DNA from: Verrucomicrobiia bacterium
Lineage (GTDB): Bacteria; Verrucomicrobiota; Verrucomicrobiia; Verrucomicrobiales; DEV007
Assembly (NCBI GenBank): GCA_030430255.1
Contig: JAUIGD010000006.1
Coordinates: 1-46,177, forward strand
DNA: 46,177 nt
Reading direction: 5' to 3'
The notes under the pieces are model-generated. The model saw only the letters and a list, made by a program, of their open reading frames with translations. It was not told where the DNA came from and did no database searches. Shown in pieces: positions 16,665 to 25,171 of this stretch (position 1 is its first letter; the number at the start of each line of letters is the position of its first letter). Position numbers and translations under genes: made by a program.

Positions 16665-16853
16665 ATGGACTACCACCCGCCCAGCGACGAACCGCTCCTC
16701 GAGCTGAAGCACGAGGCCGTCCCCGGCTACCTCAAGGCCTTCCTCATCGCCTTCGCGGTGATGGGTTTCTACCTGCTGGTGATCCTCGTCTCCTCCCCCG
16801 GCCCCGCGGAGCACGAGGCCAAGGCCGGGGCCAGCCACAACGCCTCCCACTGA
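16665..16853 (+). CDS. Small single-helix membrane protein of the antiporter operon
   Basis: 62 residues: an acidic N-terminus, one hydrophobic helix at about 24-43 (YLKAFLIAFAVMGFYLLVIL) and a histidine/alanine-rich tail ending SHNASH. The stop overlaps the start of the next gene by one base (TGATG), so the two are translationally coupled. I recognise no family. Position inside a tightly packed operon suggests an accessory subunit that links or stabilises the antiporter-type subunits. Confidence 0.75.
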   Translation: MDYHPPSDEPLLELKHEAVPGYLKAFLIAFAVMGFYLLVILVSSPGPAEHEAKAGASHNASH

Positions 16854-17167
16854 TGGACACCGAGACCACCCCCCCCGAAGAAGCGTCGCCCGGTTGGTTC
16901 GACCGCAGAGAGAACGTGCGCAAGGTCCTCATCGGGCTGTTCGCCGGCTGCGCCCTGCTCGTCCTCATCGACCTCTTCTTCTGGATGACGGGCTATGACA
17001 AGCACCCGTACTTCCGCTGGGAGAAGTGGCCGGGCTTCTACGCCGTCTACGGATTTGTCGCCTGCGTGCTGTTGGTGCTGGTCTCGAAGCATGTCCTGCG
17101 CCCCCTGGTGATGCGCGGCGAGGACTACTACGACAAGAACTCGGACCAAGGGGGGGGCGATGCCTGA
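16853..17167 (+). CDS. Small two-helix membrane protein of the antiporter operon
   Basis: 104 residues with two hydrophobic segments (about 24-45 and 60-82) joined by a loop rich in aromatic residues (YDKHPYFRWEKWPGFYAVYG). The N-terminus is acidic and the C-terminus (MRGEDYYDKNSDQGGG) is polar. It overlaps its neighbours on both sides (1 bp upstream, 8 bp downstream). I do not recognise the family. The tight coupling with the third antiporter-type subunit suggests that it is its partner. Confidence 0.75.
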   Translation: MDTETTPPEEASPGWFDRRENVRKVLIGLFAGCALLVLIDLFFWMTGYDKHPYFRWEKWPGFYAVYGFVACVLLVLVSKHVLRPLVMRGEDYYDKNSDQGGGDA

Positions 17168-18935
17168 GGGACTCCCCCCCGCCGCGATCTATCTGATCGG
17201 TGCGCTGGTCGTGCTCGCGCTGCGCGGGCGCGCCCGGCAGGTCTTCGCTCTCGCGGTGCCGGTCGTCGGCTTCGTGAACTTCTTCTTCATCCCGGAGGGG
17301 GTGCGCTGGACGATCGAATTTCTCGATTTCCAGCTGGTGCTCGGTCGCGGCGACCGCTGGAGCCTGATCTTCCTCAACATCTTCACCGTCCTCTCGTTCA
17401 TCGGCATCCTCTACATCCTCAGGGATAACCGGCGGCTCGACCTCTCCGCCGGTCTGCTCTACGCGGGCAGCGCGATGGGCGTGGTGATGGCGGGCGACCT
17501 GATCACCCTCTTCCTGTTCTGGGAGATGCTGACCTTGGGCGCGGTGCTGTGCATCCTCGCCCGCCGCACCCCGGAGGCGGGCCGCGCCGCCTCCCGCTAC
17601 TTCCTCGTCCACGTGTTCGGCGGGGTGGTGCTCCTCGCCGGGCTCCTCATCCACCTCGCCGGTGGCGGCAGCGTGGCGTTCGACCGGATCGAGCTCTCCG
17701 GCCTCGGCGCCTGGCTCATCTTCCTCGGCTTCGGCATCAACTGCGCGTGGCCGATCGTCGGCGCCTGGCTCACCGACACCTACCCGGAGGCCTCGGTGGG
17801 CGGGGTCGTCTTCATGGCGACCTACACCACCAAGACCGCCGTCTACGTGCTGGCGCGTTGCTTCCCGGGCGAGGGCGCGCTGATCTGGATCGGCATGGCG
17901 ATGGCGACGATCCCGATCTTCTTCGCCGTGATCGAGAACGACCTGCGCCGGGTGCTGGCCTACAGCCTGATCAACCAGGTCGGTTTCATGGTCGTCGGCG
18001 TCGGCCTCGGGACGCCGCTGTCCCTGAACGGCACCGCCGCCCACGCCTATTGCCACATTCTCTACAAGGCGCTGCTCTTCATGTCCATCGGCTCGGTCCT
18101 CTACCGCACCGGCAAGTCGAAGGCAACCGAGCTCGGCGGCCTCTACCGCTGCATGCCCTGGACCTGCGTCTTCTGTTGTATCGGCGCGGCCAGCATCTCC
18201 GCCTTCCCGTTCTTCAGCGGCTTCGTGAGCAAATCGATGATCATGAGCTCCGCCGCCGCCGGCGGCTACACGGTCGTCTGGCTCGCCCTCCTGTTCGCCT
18301 CCGCCGGCGTCTTCCACCACGCGGGGATCAAGATCCCGTTCTTCGCGTTCTTCTCGCACGACTCCGGGATCCGCTGCAAGGAGGCGCCCGTGAACCAGCT
18401 GCTCGCCATGGGCATCACCGCGTTCCTGTGCATCTTCGTCGGCACCTTCCCGAACGCGTTCCTCTACGCGATGCTGCCGAACGTCGAGGCCAGCTACCAA
18501 CCGTACACGGTCGGCCACGTGACGGACCAGTACGCGCTGCTGCTGTTCAGCGCGCTGGCCTTCACGCTGCTGATGCGCGCCGGCCTCTACCCGGCCGAGG
18601 TGCGCTCGACGAACCTCGACACCGACTGGCTCTATCGCAAGGGCGGCGGGGTGTTCTACCGGGCGATGGACCGCTCGCTGAACGCTCTCAACAAGGCCGC
18701 GCACACGCTGTTCGTCGGGCGTTTCATCGGCTGGCTGTCGCGGATCGCGCGGACGGCTCCCTCGCGGGTCGCCGTCGCCGCGATGACCCCCTTCTGGCGC
18801 GCGCAGGGGCTGCGCGACGAGGCGCTCGAAGACAAGCGCCAAGCCTTCTACGAGGACGCCCGCCTCGGCGCCTTCCCCGTCGGCGCCACCGCCATCTTCG
18901 CCGTCGTGCTGCTCGGGCTGCTGTTCCTGTTTTAG
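17160..18935 (+). CDS. Antiporter-type (NuoL/M-like) subunit, third copy, channel lysine replaced
   Basis: 591 residues with about 14 helices plus a C-terminal extension carrying an amphipathic region and a last helix (AIFAVVLLGLLFLF). The helix-5 Glu is kept (Glu 122 in LFLFWEMLTLGAVL), but where family members have the helix-7 lysine (LGxxxK) this protein reads LGFGIN, with Asn 194. A later lysine in TYTTKTAVYVLAR is kept. The aligned neighbours in the same operon have Lys 233 and Lys 224. Either this copy is a structural subunit or it conducts by another route. It is the last gene of the operon; no T-rich terminator is seen after it. Confidence 0.88.
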   Translation: MPEGLPPAAIYLIGALVVLALRGRARQVFALAVPVVGFVNFFFIPEGVRWTIEFLDFQLVLGRGDRWSLIFLNIFTVLSFIGILYILRDNRRLDLSAGLLYAGSAMGVVMAGDLITLFLFWEMLTLGAVLCILARRTPEAGRAASRYFLVHVFGGVVLLAGLLIHLAGGGSVAFDRIELSGLGAWLIFLGFGINCAWPIVGAWLTDTYPEASVGGVVFMATYTTKTAVYVLARCFPGEGALIWIGMAMATIPIFFAVIENDLRRVLAYSLINQVGFMVVGVGLGTPLSLNGTAAHAYCHILYKALLFMSIGSVLYRTGKSKATELGGLYRCMPWTCVFCCIGAASISAFPFFSGFVSKSMIMSSAAAGGYTVVWLALLFASAGVFHHAGIKIPFFAFFSHDSGIRCKEAPVNQLLAMGITAFLCIFVGTFPNAFLYAMLPNVEASYQPYTVGHVTDQYALLLFSALAFTLLMRAGLYPAEVRSTNLDTDWLYRKGGGVFYRAMDRSLNALNKAAHTLFVGRFIGWLSRIARTAPSRVAVAAMTPFWRAQGLRDEALEDKRQAFYEDARLGAFPVGATAIFAVVLLGLLFLF

Positions 18936-18981
18936 CGTGGCGGCGGCGCCCAGATCCCGCTAGATGTGGTTCGGGCAATGG

Positions 18982-18994
18982 GGGCGGGACGCCC
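18982..18994. repeat. Short palindrome sharing the family B core
   Basis: GGGCG-GGA-CGCCC lies between the antiporter operon and the DapA-family gene. It contains the same 11-base core (GGCGGGACGCC) as the composite element at 30773-30886. With so short a match, chance in GC-rich DNA cannot be excluded. Confidence 0.4.
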
Positions 18995-19010
18995 TCGCCA
19001 CTTCCCCTCC

Positions 19011-19934
19011 ATGCAGACCTCCGCCATCACCGCCGCCGACCTCGCGTCCTCCGTCATCGCCGTCCCGCCGCTGTGCCGGGGCGCCGATCTCTCCATCGAC
19101 GCGGGAGAGAACCGCAAGCTCATCGCCCACCTCGAGGAGGGCGGGGTCAAAACGCTGCTCTACGGCGGCAACGCCAACCTCTACAACATCGCCGTCTCGG
19201 AGTACGCGTCGCTGCTCGGACTGCTCGCCGAAGCCGCCGCGGCCGACACCTTGGTCGTGCCCTCCGTCGGCCCCTTCTACGGCAATATCCTCGACCAGGC
19301 CGCGATCCTGAAGGGCGCCGGTTTCCCCGCCGCGATGGTGCTGCCGACGCTCTTCCCGGCCAAGCCCGCAGGCGTCGCCACCGCCGTGCGCCACTTCGCG
19401 GAGCGCTCAGGCGTCCAGGCCGTCCTCTACATGAAGGACGAGGCCTACATCACGCCGGAGCTCGCCGCCGGGTTGGTCGCCGACGGCGCCGTCGCGTGGA
19501 TCAAGTACGCCGTGGTGCGCGAGGACCCGGCGTGCGATGACCTCCTCCGCGCCCTGCTCGAGCGCGTCGACCCGGCGCTCGTGGTCAGCGGCATCGGCGA
19601 GCAGCCGGCGATCACCCACCTGCGAGACTTCGGCATCGGCGGCTTCACCTCCGGTTGCGTCTGCGTGGCGCCTAGCAGATCGATGGAGATGCTGCGCGCG
19701 CTGCAGGCGGGCGAGATCGCCGGCGCCGAGGCTGTCCGCAGCCGCTTCGAAGCGCTGGAGGACCTGCGCAACGCCCACGGGCCGATCCCCGTCCTCCACG
19801 CCGCGGTCGCCCTGGCCGGCATCGCCGAGACCGGGCCGCCCCTGCCGCTGCTGGCGCCGCTGCCGGAGGAACTGGAGGCGCCGGTGCGCGAGGCGGCGAA
19901 GGCCCTGGCCCATTTTGAGAAGGGAGCACATTAG
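19011..19934 (+). CDS. DapA-family class I aldolase/lyase
   Basis: 307 residues forming a TIM-barrel enzyme of the dihydrodipicolinate synthase / N-acetylneuraminate lyase family, acting in the cytosol. The Schiff-base lysine is Lys 165 (AWIKYAVVRED) and the tyrosine is Tyr 140 (VLYMKDEAYITPE). The substrate loop, GTTGE-like in DapA, reads GGNANLYN, so it is unlikely to be DapA itself; a sugar-acid or keto-acid lyase or dehydratase is more likely. The substrate cannot be read from sequence. The start at 19011 was chosen because the family N-terminus begins there; in-frame ATGs at 18966 and 18978 would include the palindrome at 18982. It is convergent with the dikinase gene. Confidence 0.85.
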   Translation: MQTSAITAADLASSVIAVPPLCRGADLSIDAGENRKLIAHLEEGGVKTLLYGGNANLYNIAVSEYASLLGLLAEAAAADTLVVPSVGPFYGNILDQAAILKGAGFPAAMVLPTLFPAKPAGVATAVRHFAERSGVQAVLYMKDEAYITPELAAGLVADGAVAWIKYAVVREDPACDDLLRALLERVDPALVVSGIGEQPAITHLRDFGIGGFTSGCVCVAPSRSMEMLRALQAGEIAGAEAVRSRFEALEDLRNAHGPIPVLHAAVALAGIAETGPPLPLLAPLPEELEAPVREAAKALAHFEKGAH

Positions 19935-20003
19935 GCTCTCCCGATGGGCAGGCGCGGTCTGTGGTTGGTGCGTTGTTGCGCATCTCGCGCTGTTTCCGGT
20001 CGC

Positions 20004-20027
20004 ACCGGAGGCGGAGCTCCGCCCTCC
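20004..20027. repeat. REP-like palindrome, family A (copy 2)
   Basis: It contains the perfect 14-bp palindrome GGCGGAGCTCCGCC at 20010-20023, preceded by GGA and followed by CTCC as in the 28-kb copies. It lies between the convergent DapA-family and dikinase genes and could also act as a bidirectional transcription barrier. Confidence 0.7.
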
Positions 20028-20050
20028 GGGTTCGGCTTCGCCGGGGTAAC

Positions 20051-22327
20051 CTAATCCACCCAGGGCCTCGCCTGCTTGATGGCGAGTTCGCCATCCCGGT
20101 CGATCTTGAACTCGATCTCCATCGCGAAGCCGGCCGGCGACTCGTATAGCGGCCGGAAGTGATTGTGGAGGATGTTCATCGCGTCCTTCAGCTCGAGCGC
20201 CTGCTCGCGACTGAGGACCGTTTCGCCTTCCGGGACGAGGTTGGATCGGCGGATGTATTGGATCTCGTAGTCCGCGCCGAAGCCGAGGTTGGCGATGGTG
20301 TACTCCTCCGGGACGGTGCCGGGGGGCGGGTTGGTGACGAGGTTCTCGCCGACCTGGACGTTGACGTAGTGGCCGTCCCAGCCGGTGCCGGGAATGAAGG
20401 GGTTTTTGGTGACGCCGACGCCGTTGGCGACTTCGTCGGCAAAATTGGGGTGGACGAGGATCCCCATCGCGGCGGCCAGGTGATCGATGCGCCAGAACTC
20501 GCGCTCCTCGAAGGCGCGGTAAGTCCAGAGCCCGGCCCAGACCTGTTTCGCCGTCTTGGCGAAGCGCCCCTCGTGCGGGTGATGCGTGTAGCTCTCGTAG
20601 AGGCCGGCGCCGTTGAAACCCTCCAGGTCTTCGTTGTTGGTGCTGGAGCGGGCGCGGATCGAGGTGCCCTCCGGGAAGGCTTCGCGCATCTCCTCGAGGG
20701 CGACGTCCATCCAGGGCGGTAGGACGCCGAGATCTTCGATCTGGTCGCGGAAGGTGGCGAGGCGCGCCTCGCGCGTGGCGGGCACGGTTTGGAACAAGGG
20801 GTCGGCCATCATCGCTTCGGCGAGCGCATAGAAGCCGTTGTATTTCATGAACTCGTCGTAGAAATAGAACGGCACGGCGAAGCCGTCGGGGGTCAGGTCG
20901 GGGAGGATCTTCCGCAGCTGGGCGAGGTTGGCGGCCTTGGAGCCGAAGGCGTCGTCGTGGTGGAAGCCGATCGTCGCCAAGGCGGCGATCTCGGTCGTCG
21001 CCAGGTTGCGGATCGGGATCTGCGGCGCGTCGGGGCGGATAGACTCGAAGTACGCATCGACTTCCACCTGGGTGGCGGCGCGGATTTGGAAGCCGTCGGG
21101 GCCGACCTCGTAATAGACGTTCTGGCCGATGAGCGGGGCGATGTCGGGGTGGGTCGAGGCCTCCGCGATGTAGGCGTTGGGCGTGTCGTTCTGGCGGGCT
21201 TTGAGGTTGATGTGGGAGAGCGGCGTCTGCGGGTCCTCGGTCATGATGCCGGCGACGTGCGTCAGGTCGTTGGGGATGCTTTGGAAGATGACGACGTCGC
21301 GCGCGGAGAGGGTCTCGGCGCCGGCGACCAACTTCAGCCGCCCGAAGCAGGAGCCGGTGTGCAGGCCGTTGTAAGTCTGGCTACCGAACAGGGTGTCGGT
21401 GTCGATCAGGTTGACCTGCGAGGAGGCGAATTCGTCGGCCTCCTCATCGCGGAGCGTGATCTGGGTTTGGCTCGCCGGGTGGTAGGCGAGGTCCCCGTCG
21501 ACGAAGGGCATGCCGGCGGCGATCATCTCGTAGGCGATCTCGATGAACCGGAAGGCGACCGGGTCGGCCGGCCAGAACTCGATCGTGTAGAGGCCGCTCC
21601 GGCCGTCGGCGTGCTGGAAGTTCGGGTGGTAGACGATGCTGCCGGCGAGGTTGCGGCGGGAGGTGTTGGTGAAATAGGTGTGGGCGTTGAAGAGTGAGCC
21701 GGAGGAGTAGCGGGCGACCGCGTCGCGGCTAAAATAGTAGTGGTAGGGGTAGCGCTTGCTGTCGGCGAAGTAGAGGACGGGGGTGTCGGTGTGGACGTCG
21801 TAGACGAGGAATTTGACCTCTTGGAAGTCGGCGGCCCCGGGGAAGTTGTCCCGGTGCGAGAGCAGCTCGTAGGTCTCGCGGTCGGGGATCTGGATGCGGC
21901 CGTGCTGCTCGGCGATCGGCTCGGCGGGGTTGAGCGCATTGCGGGTGCCCGGCGAGGCGAACTCGCTCAGGTCGTCCTCGCCGTCGCCATCGCTGTCGGC
22001 TGGGCTAGCGACCGGATGGAGATGTAGGCGCAGGTAGGCGTCGCCGCGGGCGGGGGCGGTATCGGCGGTCGGGAAGGCCTGGGTGCCGGGGGGGATGAGA
22101 CGCACGGGGCGCCCCGCCGCTTCGAGGTCTGGCGCCCGCCAGAGGACGCCGTAGTGGGTCGAGGGGAGATCGACGGTCGCCTCAAGGCATCCACCGGGGG
22201 TGAGGCGGAGTCCCCCGAGCGCTTCGGCGGCAGGTCCGGGGTCGGCCCGCGAATCAACGGGGCAGGCGGCGATGGCGGCGACCGTGGGCAGCAGCAGCCA
22301 ATGGGCTCGCTGGTGGTGCGTTGTCAT
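20051..22327 (-). CDS. Exported PEP/pyruvate-binding (dikinase-like) protein
   Basis: 758 residues. The N-terminus is an export signal with a possible lipobox (AIAAC, Cys 22), so a lipoprotein or a secreted protein is expected. A DSDGDGEDDLSEF calcium-loop motif lies at 111-123. A phosphohistidine-type motif PLSHINLKAR (His 372) precedes a C-terminal nucleotide-binding domain of the PPDK_N type (about 455-758; AFGSKAANL at 460 and SIRARSSTNNEDLEGFNGAG at 556-574). This order and the latter motif resemble plant glucan water dikinases rather than PEP synthase. An extracytoplasmic enzyme needing ATP would be unusual, so binding or a different phosphoryl donor is possible. It is the last gene of the minus-strand cluster. 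Confidence 0.82.
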   Translation of the reverse strand: MTTHHQRAHWLLLPTVAAIAACPVDSRADPGPAAEALGGLRLTPGGCLEATVDLPSTHYGVLWRAPDLEAAGRPVRLIPPGTQAFPTADTAPARGDAYLRLHLHPVASPADSDGDGEDDLSEFASPGTRNALNPAEPIAEQHGRIQIPDRETYELLSHRDNFPGAADFQEVKFLVYDVHTDTPVLYFADSKRYPYHYYFSRDAVARYSSGSLFNAHTYFTNTSRRNLAGSIVYHPNFQHADGRSGLYTIEFWPADPVAFRFIEIAYEMIAAGMPFVDGDLAYHPASQTQITLRDEEADEFASSQVNLIDTDTLFGSQTYNGLHTGSCFGRLKLVAGAETLSARDVVIFQSIPNDLTHVAGIMTEDPQTPLSHINLKARQNDTPNAYIAEASTHPDIAPLIGQNVYYEVGPDGFQIRAATQVEVDAYFESIRPDAPQIPIRNLATTEIAALATIGFHHDDAFGSKAANLAQLRKILPDLTPDGFAVPFYFYDEFMKYNGFYALAEAMMADPLFQTVPATREARLATFRDQIEDLGVLPPWMDVALEEMREAFPEGTSIRARSSTNNEDLEGFNGAGLYESYTHHPHEGRFAKTAKQVWAGLWTYRAFEEREFWRIDHLAAAMGILVHPNFADEVANGVGVTKNPFIPGTGWDGHYVNVQVGENLVTNPPPGTVPEEYTIANLGFGADYEIQYIRRSNLVPEGETVLSREQALELKDAMNILHNHFRPLYESPAGFAMEIEFKIDRDGELAIKQARPWVD

Positions 22328-22423
22328 GGTGTGGGGGCTTCATGCTACCCACAAAACGGTGACCCTGCGCGAAAAATCGGTGGCGGTTCGATGCGCCGAT
22401 GCGCCGGCCGATCCGCTCCTCCG

Positions 22424-25171
22424 CTACTGCAGCTTCAGGAGCACTGCCCGCTTGTCGGCCTGCCAGACGCGCAGGACGCTGTCTTCGCCGCCGGCGGCCA
22501 CCAGTTTCCCATCGGGGCTGGCGGCGGCGCTGTGCATGAAGGTGCCGGCGTCGGGGAGCGGCTGGTTCGCCAAGCGCACGCTCTGGTCGCCGCTGCTGGA
22601 GAGCAGGGTCTCGCCCGCGCCGACGAAGGCCACGGCGGTGACCGGTTTGCTGTGGCCGGTGACCGTCTGCTTCTGGGCGCCCGTCTCGAAATCCCAAACT
22701 TTGACCACGTTGTCGGCGCCGGAGCTGGCGAGCGCGAGCCCGTCGGCGCGCCAGGCGACGTCGAGCACGTGGTTGGTGTGGCCTTCGAAGGCACGCTCGA
22801 CGGCGAGGTCGGCCGCCGAGAACACCTTCACGAAGCGGTCGGTGGCGGCGGTGGCGAGATGCCGCCCGTCGGGGCTGAAGGCCACGGCCGAGATGGCGTC
22901 GCTGTGCTCCTCGCTGTTCGCGGCGACCGGGGACCCGTCGCGGACGCGCCAGAGCTTCAGTTCACCGGAGCGCGAGGGGACGCCGCCGCCGGTGGCAAGG
23001 AGTTCGCCATCGGGGCTGAAGGCGACGGTGTTGATGCGGTCGGCGAAGGTCTCCGGGTCGTCGATGGCGCCGATCGTGCGCTCCAGCGCCCAGCGCGGTC
23101 GCGGGTCGGCGAGGCGCACCCCCTTGTCGTCGGCGGCGCTCAGCAGGCCGCCGTCAGGGGTCGCGGCGAGGGCGGCGACCGCGCCGCCGCCGAGCGACGC
23201 GTGACCGGCGGGCGCGCCGTCGGAGGTGAACCAGCGGTGGGTGGCGCCGCCTTCCGCTGCGGCGAACAGGAGCGCCCCGTCGACCGAGAAGGTGAGCGCG
23301 CGGAACGTCCGCGAGGCGTCTGGGAGGGCGGCCTTCGCCGCTTCCACGGCCACGGCGGCGCGCGCGGCGCCCGCTTCGGCGGCGGCGGCGGCGGCCTCCG
23401 CTTCGGCTTTCGCCGTCCCGGCGCGGCCCGCGAAGCGCACCGCCAGCGCGGTGTTGTCGGCGGCTTCGGCCAGCTTGCGCGCCGCCTCGTCGGCCTCGCC
23501 ACGCGCCTTGTTGAGCGCGTCCTCGGCGGCCTTCGCGGCGTTGTTGGCGGCCCCGGCATCGGCCCCCTGGGCGGCGATCGCCGCCGCTTCGGCGGCGGCG
23601 GCGCGGTGGGCCTCCTCCGCCGTCCGCAGCGCGGCGAGTTTGGCGTCGCGCTCCATCTTCGCGGCGTCTTCGGCGGCCGTGGCGGCGCGCGATTTCTCCA
23701 GCTCCTCGTCCCATTTCTTAGTGGCTTCCTCGAGCGCCTTTTTGCGCAGGTCGCGCAGCCCGTCCGCGACCCCCGCCGCCGACTCCGCACGCTGCACCGC
23801 GAGCTGGGCTTCGGCATCCGCCTTCAGTTCGCCGACCGGCTTCAGCTCCGCCGCGTCCCACAGTCGCGCCTTGCCGGCGTCGTCGAGCGTGGCGAAGCGT
23901 GTGCCGTCGGAGGCCGCGACCAAGGCCCGCACCGGCGCGCCGTGATCGGCCTCGCGTTGGGCCTTGGTGAGGTCGCCGGCCGCCCACCGCTTCACTTTTC
24001 CGTCGGCGCCGCCGCTGAGGAAATCCGTGCCGCCCGCCCCCGCGGCGGCGAGCGCCGCCACCGCGCTGCCGTGGGCGCCGGCGGCCTCGGCGACCGCGCC
24101 GTCGGCGAGGGTGACGACGCGGATCGCGCCGTCTTCGCAGCCGCAGGCGGCCCGGGTGCCGCCGGCGATCAAAGCGAGCGCCGTCACCGGGGACGGCAGC
24201 TCGGCGACGGTGCGGGACCCGCCCTCGCCGCTGGCGGCGCGGACCCTGAGCGTCCGGTCCATCGCCGCGGTGACCAGCGAGCCGTCGGCCGAGAAGGCGG
24301 CGCCGGTGACGCGGGCGGCGTGGTCCTTGAACCGCTTCGGCTCATCGTTGGGGGCGGTGCCCGCGTAGAGCGCGAGGCCGCCGGAGTGGTCCCCGACCGC
24401 GGCCAGCGCGCCGTCCGGCGAGGCCGTGGCGCAGCCCGGGGTGTCGCCGGCAGGCTTCAACACCGCGCGCAGCGCCCCGTCGGCGCGGCGCCAGATCTTC
24501 ACGTTGCGGAATCCGCCGGTTGCTAACAAATCGTCGCCGCCAAACGCCAGCGCCCCGACCTGGTCGAGGTGGGCGGCGGCGCCCCCTGCGGAGAGCGCGG
24601 GGTCGACCAGCTCGCCGGCGTGCTGGCCACCCGGGAGGTGGTAGAGCGCGACGCGGTTGCCGCGCCCGGCGGCGGCGTAGCGGCTGTCGGGGGAGAGGGC
24701 GACCGAGTAGATGGCGTCGATCCCGTCCGGCAGCGTCGCCAGCTGCACCGGTGGGGTGTCGGCCGCCGAGCTGTCGTCTTCGGCGCCCTCGTCGATCCAG
24801 CGCGCCAGCAGCGCGAGCTCCTCCGGCGTCAGGTCCGGCGCGTTCGCCTTGTTGTTCTCCGGCGGCATCACCGGGTCTTCGCGGTGGGTCGAACACAGGA
24901 ACAGGAAGCTCTCGGCGGACTTGCCGGGGACGATCACCGGGCCGTCGTCGGAGCCCGCGAGCATCTTCTCGACGCTCTCCAGATCGAGGCCGGCCTTCGC
25001 CTTGTTCGCGTTGTGGCAGGCGAGGCAGCTGCGCTTGAAGGCGGGGGCGATCTCCTTCGCATAGGAGACCGGCTCGGTGCGGTCCAGTTCGGCGACCGGC
25101 AGCTCGGCGCGGGCGGCGGCCGCGGCGGCGAGCAGGGCGATGGGGGCGAGGCGGGCGGTGCGCGATCTCAT
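22424..25171 (-). CDS. Exported WD40 repeat / cytochrome c protein
   Basis: 915 residues. A signal peptide (1-22, ending ARA) precedes a planctomycete-type cytochrome c domain with haem motif CLACH (Cys 49, Cys 52, His 53) and a possible axial Met in VMPP. WD40 beta-propeller repeats follow (for example HLDQVGALAFGGDDLLATGG, and HSDAISAVAFSPDGRHLATA near the C-terminus). Between propeller halves lies a long Ala/Glu/Lys coiled coil, about residues 450-610. The start overlaps the stop of the PPC gene (ATGA), so they are coupled. Family knowledge: such proteins occur beside DUF1501, DUF1549 and PPC genes in Planctomycetes and Verrucomicrobiota, and their substrate is unknown. The frame is open further upstream, but that part is inside the PPC gene. 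Confidence 0.9.
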   Translation of the reverse strand: MRSRTARLAPIALLAAAAAARAELPVAELDRTEPVSYAKEIAPAFKRSCLACHNANKAKAGLDLESVEKMLAGSDDGPVIVPGKSAESFLFLCSTHREDPVMPPENNKANAPDLTPEELALLARWIDEGAEDDSSAADTPPVQLATLPDGIDAIYSVALSPDSRYAAAGRGNRVALYHLPGGQHAGELVDPALSAGGAAAHLDQVGALAFGGDDLLATGGFRNVKIWRRADGALRAVLKPAGDTPGCATASPDGALAAVGDHSGGLALYAGTAPNDEPKRFKDHAARVTGAAFSADGSLVTAAMDRTLRVRAASGEGGSRTVAELPSPVTALALIAGGTRAACGCEDGAIRVVTLADGAVAEAAGAHGSAVAALAAAGAGGTDFLSGGADGKVKRWAAGDLTKAQREADHGAPVRALVAASDGTRFATLDDAGKARLWDAAELKPVGELKADAEAQLAVQRAESAAGVADGLRDLRKKALEEATKKWDEELEKSRAATAAEDAAKMERDAKLAALRTAEEAHRAAAAEAAAIAAQGADAGAANNAAKAAEDALNKARGEADEAARKLAEAADNTALAVRFAGRAGTAKAEAEAAAAAAEAGAARAAVAVEAAKAALPDASRTFRALTFSVDGALLFAAAEGGATHRWFTSDGAPAGHASLGGGAVAALAATPDGGLLSAADDKGVRLADPRPRWALERTIGAIDDPETFADRINTVAFSPDGELLATGGGVPSRSGELKLWRVRDGSPVAANSEEHSDAISAVAFSPDGRHLATAATDRFVKVFSAADLAVERAFEGHTNHVLDVAWRADGLALASSGADNVVKVWDFETGAQKQTVTGHSKPVTAVAFVGAGETLLSSSGDQSVRLANQPLPDAGTFMHSAAASPDGKLVAAGGEDSVLRVWQADKRAVLLKLQ

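Noticed and set aside
23226-23945. Plus-strand alanine/serine-rich open frame of 239 codons
   Set aside because: It is the antisense shadow of the coiled-coil region of the WD40/cytochrome protein.
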